Assembly: GCA_017559305.1 (NCBI GenBank)
Contig: JAFYSP010000025.1
Span: forward strand, 1-64,000
DNA from: Clostridia bacterium
Lineage (GTDB): Bacteria; Bacillota; Clostridia; Oscillospirales; Acutalibacteraceae
Direction of reading: 5' to 3'
DNA: 64,000 nucleotides
The notes under the pieces are model-generated. The model searched no databases and was not told where the DNA came from. It saw nothing but the letters and a program-made list of their open reading frames with translations. Below are positions 33,844-43,351 of this stretch, piece after piece; the first letter of the stretch is position 1; each line of letters begins with the position of its first letter. Made by a program: the position numbers and the translations under genes.

Positions 33844-34914
33844 ATGAAGGTAATGGTTGCTATGAGCGGCGGTGTTGATAGTTCGGTTGCCGCTTTGTTG
33901 CTCAAAGAGTCGGGCGCCGATATTATGGGCGGAACACTCATTTTGCGCAAAAACGACGTGACCGAGGGTAAGCACTGCGGCACCGATAAGGATATTGCAG
34001 ATGCTTCTGCAGTTTGCGAGAAACTCGGCATCGAATTTCACACCTTCGATTATACCAATGAATTCGATAAAGAGGTAATAGCTAAATTCGTCGATACCTA
34101 TAAATGCGGTGAAACACCGAATCCTTGCGTTTTTTGTAATAATGCGGTGAAATTTCCCGCAATGCTTAAAGAGGCGCAAAAACTCGGCTGTACCCATATC
34201 GCAACGGGGCATTATGCAAAGGTTAAATTCGATGAGGAAAAGGGCAGATATTTGCTTCTTCGCTCACTCGATACCGCAAAAGACCAAACCTATGTGCTTT
34301 ATGGCCTTACCCAAGAAATTTTGTCCCATTTGCTTTTGCCCCTCGGCGAAGTCTCCGACAAGGGCGAAGCAAGAGCGGCGGCTGAATATGCAGGTCTTGT
34401 AAATGCTTCCCGACCCGACAGTCAGGATATATGCTTTATCCCAAGCGGTGACCATGCCGATTTTATTGAAAAATATACAGGCGAAAAGGAAACTCCTTGC
34501 ACTTTTGTCACACCCGACGGTAAAGAGGTGTTGGCATCGGGCGGAATTTCTACCTATACGGTTGGGCAGAGAAAGGGACTTGGAATTGCTCTTGGCAGAC
34601 CCGTTTACGTAACGGCAAAATCAGCCGAAACCGGAAAAGTTTATCTCGGAGACGAAAAGGATTTGTTTTCGACTGCTGCAGTAGTCGGCGAGTGTAATTT
34701 TATCCCTTTTGAAACTTTGGATAAACCGATGCGCGTCACCGCCAAAACAAGATACAGCCAAAAGGAATCTTCAGCAACTATAACCCCTCTCGAAAACGGC
34801 AAAGTCTTGCTCGAATTTGATACTCCTCAAAGAGCGATGACGGCGGGACAAGCCACAGTGTTTTACGATGGCGAAACAGTGGTCGGCGGCGGAAAAATTC
34901 TCGGCTTAAATTAG
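33844..34914 (+). CDS. mnmA: tRNA-specific 2-thiouridylase MnmA
   Basis: The 356-residue protein has the PP-loop A-M-S-G-G-V-D-S-S-V-A-A, the catalytic Cys in N-P-C-V-F-C-N and the second Cys in D-S-Q-D-I-C-F-I. It forms s2U34 in tRNAs for Lys, Glu and Gln. The start at 33844 gives the canonical M-K-V-M-V-A-M-S-G-G; AAAGGGG lies about 12 bases upstream. An in-frame ATG 33 bases earlier has no SD. The terminator-like hairpin at 34937 follows. Confidence 0.96.
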   Translation: MKVMVAMSGGVDSSVAALLLKESGADIMGGTLILRKNDVTEGKHCGTDKDIADASAVCEKLGIEFHTFDYTNEFDKEVIAKFVDTYKCGETPNPCVFCNNAVKFPAMLKEAQKLGCTHIATGHYAKVKFDEEKGRYLLLRSLDTAKDQTYVLYGLTQEILSHLLLPLGEVSDKGEARAAAEYAGLVNASRPDSQDICFIPSGDHADFIEKYTGEKETPCTFVTPDGKEVLASGGISTYTVGQRKGLGIALGRPVYVTAKSAETGKVYLGDEKDLFSTAAVVGECNFIPFETLDKPMRVTAKTRYSQKESSATITPLENGKVLLEFDTPQRAMTAGQATVFYDGETVVGGGKILGLN

Positions 34915-34936
34915 GACAATCACTTTAATCATTTAG

Positions 34937-34991
34937 ATCGCATTCTCGGCATATTATTCCTTGAAAGGAAGTGTCGGAATGCGATTTTTTT
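34937..34991 (+). promoter_or_regulatory. Hairpin with T run burying the carboxypeptidase start codon
   Basis: ATCGCATTC (34937-34945) pairs with GAATGCGAT (34977-34985), which contains the start codon ATG at 34979. Inside the loop TTCCT (34957-34961) pairs with AGGAA (34966-34970), covering the SD. A run of seven T follows the outer stem. It may act as the mnmA terminator, as an attenuator, or as a translational lock. Confidence 0.6.
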
Positions 34992-36205
34992 ATAAGTTTT
35001 TATCATCATTTTTAGTTGTTGCAATGCTTTTTGGCGGAGTAGGTGTTGTAAGCGCCGAGGAAATGGGTAGAATTACAACTGAAAACCCTGAGGTCAACGT
35101 GTATGAGCCGATGGATGAGGAATCTACCCCCGTATCATCAGCCGCCGATTTGCAAATAACCTCAAAATCCGCAATACTTATCGAACAGACTACGGGAAAA
35201 ATAATATACGAGCATAATTCCCACGAAAGACTGTCTCCTGCATCGGTCACAAAAATTATGTCATTATTGCTTATAATGGAAGCGATTGAACGAGGAGATA
35301 TAAGCCTTGAAACGCTTGTCACAACCTCGCAACACGCAGCAGGAAAAGGCGGCTCTCAGATATGGCTAAAAGAGGGAGAGCAAATGAGCGTGAACGACCT
35401 TCTCAAAGCAACCGTTATCGCCTCTGCAAACGACGCCACAACCGCTCTTGCCGAAGCGGTTGCAGGTAGTGAAGAAACCTTTGTCGGTATGATGAATGAT
35501 AGAGCGGCTCAACTCGGTATGAAGGATACAACCTTTATGAATTGCACGGGTCTTGATGCCGAAGGCCACCTGACGAGCGCTTATGATATCGCAATAATGT
35601 CTAAAGAACTGCTGTCTCACGAACTGATAACCAAATATTCAACCGTCTGGATGGATACATTGCGTGACGGAAAGAGTGAACTCGTAAATACCAATAAATT
35701 GGTTCGCTTTTACGAGGGAACAACAGGACTGAAAACAGGTACTACGAGTAAAGCAGGGTATTGTCTTTCTGCATCTGCCACAAGGGAAAATCTGTCTCTT
35801 GTAGCCGTCGTTATGGATTCCCCTTCAAGTAAAGTCCGCTTTAACGAAGCAAGGGAACTTTTGAGTTTTGGATTTGCGAATTATGTAAATGTAGGCATAG
35901 AGTTGCCCGAAAAACTTGATGACGTAAAGGTTATAGGCGGCATGAAGGATAGCGTTTCGGTAAATGTTGAGGGTGAAGTCAATGTAATTTTAGAAAAAAT
36001 TAAAAAGGACACACTCACTACCGAAATTATATTGCCCGATACTCTGAATGCACCGGTGGAAAAGGGTCAGACTATAGGCGAGTGTGTGATTAAGAGCGAA
36101 GAAAACGAGGTTGCAAGAATCAAAATTACAGCAAGCGACAGTTGTGATAAGATAACTTTTGGCAAGGCGTTTCTTACACTTTTAAAACAGATGGCTGTTA
36201 TATGA
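34979..36205 (+). CDS. dacF: D-alanyl-D-alanine carboxypeptidase (DacF/PBP5 type)
   Basis: The 408-residue exported protein has a signal peptide (residues 1-26, ending V-V-S-A) and an S11 peptidase domain: S-V-T-K (Ser89, Lys92), S-A-N near residue 145, and K-T-G in G-L-K-T-G-T-T-S. A C-terminal PBP5-like beta domain follows, but no obvious C-terminal amphipathic anchor of typical length. It trims the terminal D-Ala of peptidoglycan stem peptides. The start at 34979 follows AAAGGAAG by 7 bases; the start codon and SD lie in the hairpin at 34937-34991. The exact paralogue (vegetative or sporulation) is uncertain. Confidence 0.92.
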   Translation: MRFFYKFLSSFLVVAMLFGGVGVVSAEEMGRITTENPEVNVYEPMDEESTPVSSAADLQITSKSAILIEQTTGKIIYEHNSHERLSPASVTKIMSLLLIMEAIERGDISLETLVTTSQHAAGKGGSQIWLKEGEQMSVNDLLKATVIASANDATTALAEAVAGSEETFVGMMNDRAAQLGMKDTTFMNCTGLDAEGHLTSAYDIAIMSKELLSHELITKYSTVWMDTLRDGKSELVNTNKLVRFYEGTTGLKTGTTSKAGYCLSASATRENLSLVAVVMDSPSSKVRFNEARELLSFGFANYVNVGIELPEKLDDVKVIGGMKDSVSVNVEGEVNVILEKIKKDTLTTEIILPDTLNAPVEKGQTIGECVIKSEENEVARIKITASDSCDKITFGKAFLTLLKQMAVI

Positions 36206-36245
36206 AAAAAATTGCAATTTTTTGTGGTTAATCTACAATTTAATA

Positions 36246-36274
36246 TTGAAAAATTGGCGTTTATACTGTATAAT
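36246..36274 (+). promoter_or_regulatory. Promoter of pgi
   Basis: TTGAAA, 17-base spacer, TATAAT, 37 bases before the start codon. An AT-rich hairpin (AAAAAATTGCAATTTTTT) just upstream may end the previous transcript. Confidence 0.7.
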
Positions 36275-36311
36275 GTATGAAACAAAGTATATTTTTGAGG
36301 ATGTTTAACAA

Positions 36312-37649
36312 ATGGCACTTAGATTTAATGACGGTTATGCTAAAGAGTTCTTGAACGAGAGCGATTATTTAGGCATAGCAACACAAACAAAAGAAGCTTT
36401 TGAAAGGCTTATGTCAAGAACAGGTCTTGGCAACGATTTTCTTGGTTGGATTGACCTTCCTGAAAATTATGATAAAGAAGAATTTGCAAGAATTAAGGCA
36501 GCAGCCGAAAGAATCAAAGAGGATTCTGATATTCTCATCGTTATAGGCATCGGTGGTTCATACCTCGGTGCTCGTGCTGCAATTGAATTCTTGAAATCTC
36601 CACTTTACAACAGTATACCGAAAGATACACCTGATATTTATTTCGCAGGTAACACCTTGAGCGGTGCCGCTACCGCAGATTTGCTTAAAATCTGTGAGGG
36701 CAAAAGAATTTCGGTTAACGTTATTTCAAAATCAGGCACTACAACCGAACCTGCAGTAGCTTTCAGAATTTTCAGAGAGTATCTTGAAAAAACAGTTGGC
36801 AAAGAAGAAGCTAAAAAGAGAATTTACTGTACAACCGATAAAGCAAGAGGAACACTTAAGGAACTCGCAGATGACGAAGGATATGAAACCTTTGTTATTC
36901 CTGATGACGTCGGCGGCAGATTTTCAGTTCTCACAGCAGTAGGACTTCTTCCTATCGCCGTTGCAGGTGCTGATATTGATAAACTTATGAAGGGTGCCGC
37001 TGATGCCCGTGCTGATTACATAGTCGGCGATATGGAAACAAATCCTTGTCAGAAATATGCCGCTATCCGTAATATGCTTTACCGCAGAGGCAAAGAGATT
37101 GAATTGCTTGTCAGTTACGAGCCCTCATTCACAATGATGGGTGAATGGTATAAGCAACTCTTTGGCGAGAGCGAAGGTAAGGATAATAAGGGTATTTACC
37201 CCTCATCCGTAATCTTCTCTACCGACCTTCATTCTCTCGGTCAGTATGTACAGGAAGGTAAACGTCATCTTTTCGAAACCGTTGTAAAAATTGGTGACTG
37301 CGGTGAGGATATCACCATAAACATGGCAGAAAATAATGGTGACGGACTTAACTTCCTCGCAGGCAAACCTTTATCTTTTGTAAATGGTAAGGCATGCGAC
37401 GCTACAATTCTTGCCCATTCGGACGGCAATTGCCCCAACCTCGTAATTTCTATTGATAATAGAAACGAAGAGGACCTTGGCAGACTTATTTACTTCTTTG
37501 AACTTACCTGTGCAATTTCAGGTTACATTCTTGGAGTAAACCCCTTCAATCAGCCCGGTGTTGAAAGTTATAAGAAAAATATGTTCGCAATGCTTGGCAA
37601 ACCCGGTTACGAAGCTCAAAAAGCAGAGCTTGAAGCAAGAATTAAATAA
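36312..37649 (+). CDS. pgi: Glucose-6-phosphate isomerase
   Basis: The 445-residue protein is the short, Firmicutes-type PGI. It has [32 protein letters not shown] and the C-terminal [10 protein letters not shown] with the catalytic Lys. It interconverts glucose 6-phosphate and fructose 6-phosphate. SD GAGGATG lies about 10 bases from the ATG. The small P-loop gene follows after 47 bases with no terminator, only the palindrome CCGCTATAGCGG. Confidence 0.97.
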   Translation: MALRFNDGYAKEFLNESDYLGIATQTKEAFERLMSRTGLGNDFLGWIDLPENYDKEEFARIKAAAERIKEDSDILIVIGIGGSYLGARAAIEFLKSPLYNSIPKDTPDIYFAGNTLSGAATADLLKICEGKRISVNVISKSGTTTEPAVAFRIFREYLEKTVGKEEAKKRIYCTTDKARGTLKELADDEGYETFVIPDDVGGRFSVLTAVGLLPIAVAGADIDKLMKGAADARADYIVGDMETNPCQKYAAIRNMLYRRGKEIELLVSYEPSFTMMGEWYKQLFGESEGKDNKGIYPSSVIFSTDLHSLGQYVQEGKRHLFETVVKIGDCGEDITINMAENNGDGLNFLAGKPLSFVNGKACDATILAHSDGNCPNLVISIDNRNEEDLGRLIYFFELTCAISGYILGVNPFNQPGVESYKKNMFAMLGKPGYEAQKAELEARIK

Positions 37650-37696
37650 TTTCAGAAAAAACCGCTATAGCGGAGAATATAAAGGAGCTGTTATCT

Positions 37697-38113
37697 ATGG
37701 TTAAACTTATAATTGGCAAAAAAGGATCCGGAAAAACTAAAAAACTCATTGACGCTGTTAAGGTCGCTACCGACACTTCAAACGGAAATGTAGTATGTAT
37801 TGAAAAAGGTCCCGCTCTTACCTATGATATACCCCACAAAACAAGACTCGTAAACATCGAAAACTTCGGTGTTGTTGGATATGATGCTTTCTATGGTTTC
37901 CTTTGCGGAATCTGCGCAGGTAACTATGACGTTACTGATATCTTTGTTGATGCAACACTTCGCATAGGCTCAAGAGATTATAATGAACTTCTTGAATTCA
38001 TCAAGAAGGTAAAACCCCTTTCTGAAGACAGCAACACAGTAATCACCTTCACTGTTTCTTGCGATGAATCAGAACTTCCTGCCGAAATATTTGATTTTGC
38101 AGAAAGATTTTAA
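37697..38113 (+). CDS. Small P-loop protein of unknown function
   Basis: The 138-residue protein starts M-V-K-L-I-I-G-K-K-G-S-G-K-T, a clear Walker A motif at residues 7-14. I-F-V-D-A-T near residue 87 is a possible Walker B-like strand, and V-I-T-F-T-V-S is near residue 115. It has no partner domain and is much smaller than usual P-loop NTPases, fitting a stand-alone nucleotide-binding protein. SD AAAGGAG is 9-10 bases from the ATG. It probably shares the pgi transcript and is closed by the terminator at 38122. I do not recognise a characterised homologue. Confidence 0.75.
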   Translation: MVKLIIGKKGSGKTKKLIDAVKVATDTSNGNVVCIEKGPALTYDIPHKTRLVNIENFGVVGYDAFYGFLCGICAGNYDVTDIFVDATLRIGSRDYNELLEFIKKVKPLSEDSNTVITFTVSCDESELPAEIFDFAERF

Positions 38114-38121
38114 GTGATTTT

Positions 38122-38153
38122 GGGCAGGCGAAATCAAGCCTGCCCATTTTTTT
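38122..38153 (+). terminator. Terminator after the P-loop gene
   Basis: GGGCAGGC, 8-base loop, GCCTGCCC, then ATTTTTTTG. Confidence 0.92.
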
Positions 38154-38185
38154 GCAATTTTTATATATAAAGAGATAGATTTGAC

Positions 38186-38214
38186 TTGACAAAGTGGAAT
38201 AATCTATATATAAT
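38186..38214 (+). promoter_or_regulatory. Consensus promoter of DUF177-rpmF
   Basis: TTGACA, 17-base spacer, TATAAT: perfect sigma-A consensus, fitting a ribosomal protein operon. Confidence 0.88.
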
Positions 38215-38243
38215 AAACTTTGTGACAATTTGAGGTGAAGTAT

Positions 38244-38741
38244 ATGGTTCTTGATCTGAGAAAAATTTTTTTGAATGATGGCAAGACCCTCCCCTTAAAC
38301 TGCGAGTTCGATTTCAGCGATCTTGAATTCTTTGGCGGGTATCCACTCAAAACACCTGTTAAAGTAACCGGCAAGGTCGAAAACCGAGCAGGAGTTGTGG
38401 AAATATCGGTAGAGTGCGAGGTTTCGTATTCGGCAGAGTGTGACAGATGCCAAACCCCCACCGTCAAGACCTACAATATTTCCTTTGGGGCTGTTCTCGT
38501 TTCGGACAAAGAGTCTGATGAGGATGATGAACTGATCCTACTAACTGATTACAAGCTTGATTTGCAGGAGTACTGTTTCAATGAAATGATACCCCGTCTG
38601 CCAATGAAGCATCTTTGCAGTGATGAATGCAAAGGAATTTGTCAAAAATGCGGCAAAAATCTTAATGAAGGCAATTGTGATTGCAATAATCATGAGGTTG
38701 ATCCTCGCCTTGAAAAATTAAGAGAATTGCTGGGAAATTAA
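38244..38741 (+). CDS. DUF177 (YceD-like) protein
   Basis: The 165-residue protein is of the YceD/DUF177 family. It has C-D-R-C (residue ~70), a Glu/Asp-rich middle, and a second zinc-knuckle-like set C-S-D-E-C-K-G-I-C-Q-K-C-G near the C-terminus. YceD proteins sit before rpmF in most bacteria and are linked to 23S rRNA accumulation; the mechanism is not settled. The start at 38244 follows GAGGTG by 6 bases; a GTG 9 bases earlier overlaps that SD. Confidence 0.88.
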   Translation: MVLDLRKIFLNDGKTLPLNCEFDFSDLEFFGGYPLKTPVKVTGKVENRAGVVEISVECEVSYSAECDRCQTPTVKTYNISFGAVLVSDKESDEDDELILLTDYKLDLQEYCFNEMIPRLPMKHLCSDECKGICQKCGKNLNEGNCDCNNHEVDPRLEKLRELLGN

Positions 38742-38774
38742 AATAAAGCGAAATAAATTAAGGAGGTGCTCGCA

Positions 38775-38957
38775 ATGGCAGTACCGAAGAGAAAAACTGG
38801 TAAAGCAAGAAAGAATAAGAGACGCTCAAATGTATGGAAGCTCGAAGCACCTGCATTTGTAAAGTGCCCTCGCTGTGGGGAGTACAAAAGACCTCATAGA
38901 CTTTGTGCAGCATGCGGATACTACAATGGCCGTGAGGTTGTAAAGGTAGAGGACTAA
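38775..38957 (+). CDS. rpmF: 50S ribosomal protein L32
   Basis: The 60-residue basic protein starts [12 protein letters not shown] and has a complete zinc ribbon (C-P-R-C-G, then C-A-A-C-G), the C+ form that depends on zinc. SD AGGAGGTG is 7 bases from the ATG. The position after DUF177 is canonical. Confidence 0.97.
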   Translation: MAVPKRKTGKARKNKRRSNVWKLEAPAFVKCPRCGEYKRPHRLCAACGYYNGREVVKVED

Positions 38958-39023
38958 TCTATTAATGAAGCGGAGGGGGAGAGTAAAATCCCCCTCTTAT
39001 TTTTTAGTAAAGGAGGATTCATT

Positions 39024-40337
39024 ATGTCGGTCAAGATTAAAAACGTCTTAAAAGGTTCACTCGCATACAAAGCAGGAATTTTACCAAAGGATATACTTAC
39101 CCATATCGATGGCAACGAGATAATGGACGTCCTTGACTATAGTTTTTATGAAAAGGATGCGGCGCCCACACTCAGTATCATAAGGCAGGGCAAACCTATT
39201 GAAATCAGCCTTGACAAACAAGAGGGCGAGTCGCTCGGACTTGAATTCGCAACATATCTTATGGATGAGCAAAGGTCTTGCAGAAACAAATGTATATTCT
39301 GCTTTATCGACCAACTTCCCAAAGGTATGCGAGAGTCCTTGTATTTCAAGGATGACGATTCAAGAATGTCCTTTTTGTTTGGTAATTACATAACACTTAC
39401 GAATATCACAGACCACGAGGTTGACCGTATTATAAAAATGCATATCAGCCCCGTGAATATATCTGTTCATACAACCAATCCTGAACTTCGTTGCAAGATG
39501 ATGAATAACCGTTTTGCAGGAAAATCGCTAGAGGTTTTGTGGAAACTTTGCGAAGCAGGTATTGAAATAAACTGCCAACTCGTTATGTGTCCGGGATATA
39601 ATGACGGACAGGAACTGATAAAAACTCTTACCGACCTTTGCAAATGGGAAAATATCAGGAGCATTGCCCTTGTCCCCGTAGGACTTACGGGCCATAGACA
39701 AGGCCTTGCCGAACTTCATCCATTTGATAAAAAGGGCGCATCGGAAGTTATTGAAACGGCTGAAGAGTTTGGCAATAAGACCCTTGATGCTTTTGGCACA
39801 AGAAGAGTTTTTGCGGCAGACGAGTTTTATCTCATAGCAGAAAAAACAATCCCTCAACCCGAATTTTATGAGGAATTTGCTCAACTCGAAAACGGCGTTG
39901 GCTTGTGGGCACTTACTAAAAGCGAAGCCGAGCAAGAACTAAAAGTCTCCAAAAAGTTTATGCCTTTCAAAAGAAAGGTCTCTGCCATAACGGGAGAGGC
40001 GGCATATCCATTAATTAAAGAACTTGTTGACAGCACAACTGCAAAATGGCATAATTTAGAATGTAATGTGTATGCTATCAAAAATGAGTTTTTCGGCGGT
40101 CATATAAACGTTACAGGGCTCGTGACAGGTACAGATATTATAAATCAACTGTCAGGCAAAGACCTCGGAGACCAACTTATAATTCCCGACGTAATGCTTC
40201 GCCATGAAAACGATATGTTTTTGGACAGCATAACAGTAGAAGAACTTGAGAAAAAACTCGGCGTTAAGGTGCACGTTATCAGCACCGATGGAGCATCTTT
40301 GGTTGATGCCCTTGTTAATATAAAAAAGAGGAAGTGA
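39024..40337 (+). CDS. DUF512 protein: PDZ, radical SAM-like and DUF512 domains
   Basis: The 437-residue protein has an N-terminal PDZ-like domain (G-S-L-A-Y-K-A-G-I-L-P-K-D, residues 1-60). A radical SAM-like core with C-R-N-K-C-I-F-C-F-I-D-Q-L-P-K-G-M-R follows, and a C-terminal DUF512 region (G-G-H-I-N-V-T-G-L-V-T-G). The Cys spacing C-x3-C-x2-C fits a radical SAM 4Fe-4S site. The biochemical role is unknown to me. It sits directly before der in many Clostridia, suggesting ribosome-related work (inference). SD AAAGGAGG is 8 bases from the ATG. Confidence 0.88.
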   Translation: MSVKIKNVLKGSLAYKAGILPKDILTHIDGNEIMDVLDYSFYEKDAAPTLSIIRQGKPIEISLDKQEGESLGLEFATYLMDEQRSCRNKCIFCFIDQLPKGMRESLYFKDDDSRMSFLFGNYITLTNITDHEVDRIIKMHISPVNISVHTTNPELRCKMMNNRFAGKSLEVLWKLCEAGIEINCQLVMCPGYNDGQELIKTLTDLCKWENIRSIALVPVGLTGHRQGLAELHPFDKKGASEVIETAEEFGNKTLDAFGTRRVFAADEFYLIAEKTIPQPEFYEEFAQLENGVGLWALTKSEAEQELKVSKKFMPFKRKVSAITGEAAYPLIKELVDSTTAKWHNLECNVYAIKNEFFGGHINVTGLVTGTDIINQLSGKDLGDQLIIPDVMLRHENDMFLDSITVEELEKKLGVKVHVISTDGASLVDALVNIKKRK

Positions 40338-40341
40338 TACC

Positions 40342-41676
40342 GTGGCAAAACCGGTAATAGCTGTTGTCGGCAGACCAAACGTCGGCAAATCAACAATATT
40401 CAATAAACTCGTCGGAAAACGTCTTTCTATTGTCGATGATACCCCCGGTGTCACAAGAGATAGAATATTCGGAGATACCGAATGGCGCAACCATAAGGTT
40501 ATGCTTGTCGATACCGGCGGTATTGAACCCAAAACTGATGATATAATTCTGGCGAAAATGCGTGCACAGGCGCAACTCGCTATCGAATCCGCAAACGTTA
40601 TTATATTCGTCTGCGATATAAAAAGCGGCGTTACTGCCGCCGATGCCGAAATTGCGGCAATGTTGCAGCGTAGCGGAAAACCGATTATTCTTGCAGTCAA
40701 TAAATGCGATAAGGTAGGAGATCTGCCTTTTGATTTTTATGAGTTCTATAATCTGGGACTCGGAGACCCTGTTGCCGTGTCGGGTGTTCACGGTCACGGA
40801 ACGGGTGACTTGCTTGATAGAGCGTTTGACTATCTTGATGAACTTTTTGACGATGAATCGGATGAAGACGTCATAGACGTTGCGGTTATCGGCAAACCAA
40901 ATGCGGGTAAATCCTCACTAATAAACAGAATTTCGGGTGAAGAAAGATCAATAGTATCCGACATCGCAGGTACAACGAGAGATGCGATAGATACTTTAGT
41001 AACAGTCGGTGATATTAAATATAATTTCATTGATACCGCAGGTCTTCGCAGAAAGAGCAAAGTCTCTGACGATATTGAAAAATACAGTATCTTAAGAGCA
41101 AAAATGGCAATCGAGAGGGCAAATGTCTGCGTTATAATGATAGATGCCACCGAAGGCTTTACAGAACAGGATTCCAAGGTCGCAGGCCTTGCACATGAGC
41201 AGGGAAAAGCCGCAATCATAGCGGTCAATAAATGGGATGCCGTCACCGCAAAGGATGGCAGAACAATGGACTCTATGCGTAAGCAACTGATGGAAGATTT
41301 TTCCTTCATGCCTTATGCTCCCATAATTTTCATTTCTGCAAAAACGGGTCAGAGAATTGACAGACTTTTCGAACTTATCAAATATGTAAACGAACAAAAT
41401 TCAATGCGAATTTCTACGGGTATGCTCAATAATATTTTGGCAGAAGCAACCGCCCGTGTTCAGCCACCTACAGATAAGGGTAAACGTCTTAAAATTTACT
41501 ATATCACCCAAGCATCAACCAATCCCCCTACCTTTGTGTGCTTTTGCAACAGGGAGGAACTGTTCCACTTCTCTTATCAGAGATATTTAGAGAACCAAAT
41601 AAGAGCAACCTTCGGTCTTGAAGGCACCCCCGTAAGATTTATAATCCGCGAACGAGGGGACGGCAAAACCAAGTAA
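40342..41676 (+). CDS. der: Ribosome biogenesis GTPase Der (EngA)
   Basis: The 444-residue protein has two tandem TrmE-Era-like GTPase domains. G1 motifs are G-R-P-N-V-G-K-S-T and G-K-P-N-A-G-K-S-S; G4 motifs are N-K-C-D and N-K-W-D. A C-terminal KH-like domain follows. Der acts in 50S assembly. It starts with GTG, 4 bases after the DUF512 stop, behind AGAGGAAG. Length is normal. Confidence 0.97.
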   Translation: MAKPVIAVVGRPNVGKSTIFNKLVGKRLSIVDDTPGVTRDRIFGDTEWRNHKVMLVDTGGIEPKTDDIILAKMRAQAQLAIESANVIIFVCDIKSGVTAADAEIAAMLQRSGKPIILAVNKCDKVGDLPFDFYEFYNLGLGDPVAVSGVHGHGTGDLLDRAFDYLDELFDDESDEDVIDVAVIGKPNAGKSSLINRISGEERSIVSDIAGTTRDAIDTLVTVGDIKYNFIDTAGLRRKSKVSDDIEKYSILRAKMAIERANVCVIMIDATEGFTEQDSKVAGLAHEQGKAAIIAVNKWDAVTAKDGRTMDSMRKQLMEDFSFMPYAPIIFISAKTGQRIDRLFELIKYVNEQNSMRISTGMLNNILAEATARVQPPTDKGKRLKIYYITQASTNPPTFVCFCNREELFHFSYQRYLENQIRATFGLEGTPVRFIIRERGDGKTK

Positions 41677-41693
41677 TAAATGAGGTAGTAAAA

Positions 41694-42371
41694 GTGACAG
41701 TAGCAATTATATATGCGGTTTTGGCGTTTATAGCCGCCTATGCTATAGGCAGTATAAACTTTGCCATAATCATTTCGAATATTTGGATTAAAAGAGATAT
41801 AAGAAAATTCGGCAGCGGTAACGCAGGCGCTACTAACGTTGTCCGTTCGGTAGGCGTCGTGCCGGGAATTCTCACCTTCGTTATGGATTTCATAAAAGGC
41901 GCTGTAGGTGCATATCTCGGATATATTGCATTCGGGTACCTTGCAACCTTTGTTGATTTCCCGATTTTAAGCGCTTTGAATGGTGCATACCTTTGCGGTA
42001 CTGTTTGTCAACTAGGCCATATTTTCCCGCTTTTCTTTGACTTCAAAGGCGGTAAAGGTGTTGCAACCACAGGCGGAATTCTTTTAATCCTCGATTGGAA
42101 GATTTTGGTGGTCTGCTTGCTTGCTTTTGGTATTCCTTTTGCCATTACCGGAATTATATCACTCGGCTCTTGCATTACTGCAGTTGCTATGCTCATTTCT
42201 GCTATCGTATTTTCGATGGGAGCGCCTTTGCCCGACTTTATTTTCCGTGTCGTTATGGCGGCTGTAATGGTCGGAGCGGTGCTCATTCGTCATAGAGATA
42301 ATATTATCCGCCTTGCAAAAGGCGAAGAAAAGCCAATCATCAAGAAGAAAAACGAGGACAAAAATGGCTAA
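41694..42371 (+). CDS. plsY: Glycerol-3-phosphate acyltransferase PlsY
   Basis: The 225-residue membrane protein has the three PlsY cytoplasmic motifs: G-S-I-N-F-A near the start, G-S-G-N-A-G-A-T-N-V-V-R near residue 39, and G-H-I-F-P-L-F-F-D-F-K-G-G-K-G-V-A. It acylates glycerol 3-phosphate with acyl-phosphate, using the product of the next gene's enzyme. GTG start after TGAGGTAG. It overlaps gpsA by 8 bases. Confidence 0.95.
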   Translation: MTVAIIYAVLAFIAAYAIGSINFAIIISNIWIKRDIRKFGSGNAGATNVVRSVGVVPGILTFVMDFIKGAVGAYLGYIAFGYLATFVDFPILSALNGAYLCGTVCQLGHIFPLFFDFKGGKGVATTGGILLILDWKILVVCLLAFGIPFAITGIISLGSCITAVAMLISAIVFSMGAPLPDFIFRVVMAAVMVGAVLIRHRDNIIRLAKGEEKPIIKKKNEDKNG

Positions 42372-43350
42372 AATTACGGTACTCGGCGCTGGCGGATGGG
42401 GAATCGCACTTGCTTTGGTTGCAAATGCAAACAAAAACGACGTCACCATCTGGTCGGCATTTAAGAGCGAAGCAGATGCTCTTAAAACCAACAGATGCAA
42501 CCCAAAACTTCTCGATGGTGTTATGATACCTCAAGAGATAAATATAACAGATGATATTTCATCGGCAAACGGCTCCGACGTTGTTATAATGGCGGTGCCT
42601 TCTTTTGCTGTTCGTGAAACGGCAAAAAAACTCAAGGATATAAATTTTGGCATCATAGCAAACGCTTCAAAGGGAATCGAAAGCCCAAGCGGCAAACGAA
42701 TGAGCGAGGTTATACTTTCTTGTTTGCCTGATGCTAACGTGGTATCCCTTTCGGGACCCACCCACGCTGAAGAGGTTGCAAGAAAAATACCCACTACGAT
42801 AGTTGCCGCAAGTAAAGAAACAGAAGCGGCTGTTTTGGTACAAAATGCACTTGGAAATCCTTATTTCAGAGTTTATACCAATGATGATATAATAGGCGCT
42901 GAAATAGGCGGAGCGCTCAAAAACGTTATAGCAGTAGCCGCAGGTATAATTGATGGAATAGGTTGCGGTGATAACACAAAAGCGGCGTTAGTCACCAGAG
43001 GTATCAGCGAGATAACCCGACTCGGTACCGCAATGGGCGCAAACGAAAGCACGTTTTTGGGACTTACAGGTATCGGCGACCTGGTGGTAACCTGCACCTC
43101 GCCACATTCAAGAAACAATAGATACGGAAAATTGTTGGGTGGCGGTATGGATGCAAAAACGGCGCTCGAAACGGTTGGCACGGTTGAAGGATATTATGCC
43201 GCAAACGCCGCAATGGAACTTTCCAAAAAGTATTCTGTTGAACTGCCTATTTGTGAGCAATGTTATAAGATAATGTATAACGGCGCAACCCCTGAAAAAG
43301 CACTTGAACTTTTAATGACCAGACCTTTCAAAAACGAAAGTGAGAAATAA
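42364..43350 (+). CDS. gpsA: Glycerol-3-phosphate dehydrogenase (NAD(P)+)
   Basis: The 328-residue enzyme has the Rossmann motif G-A-G-G-W-G-I-A-L-A and G-P-T-H-A-E-E-V near residue 135. The catalytic Lys lies in G-G-A-L-K-N-V-I-A-V-A-A-G-I. It makes sn-glycerol 3-phosphate, the substrate of PlsY, encoded by the overlapping upstream gene. Length is normal. Confidence 0.96.
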   Translation: MAKITVLGAGGWGIALALVANANKNDVTIWSAFKSEADALKTNRCNPKLLDGVMIPQEINITDDISSANGSDVVIMAVPSFAVRETAKKLKDINFGIIANASKGIESPSGKRMSEVILSCLPDANVVSLSGPTHAEEVARKIPTTIVAASKETEAAVLVQNALGNPYFRVYTNDDIIGAEIGGALKNVIAVAAGIIDGIGCGDNTKAALVTRGISEITRLGTAMGANESTFLGLTGIGDLVVTCTSPHSRNNRYGKLLGGGMDAKTALETVGTVEGYYAANAAMELSKKYSVELPICEQCYKIMYNGATPEKALELLMTRPFKNESEK

Positions 43351-43351
43351 T

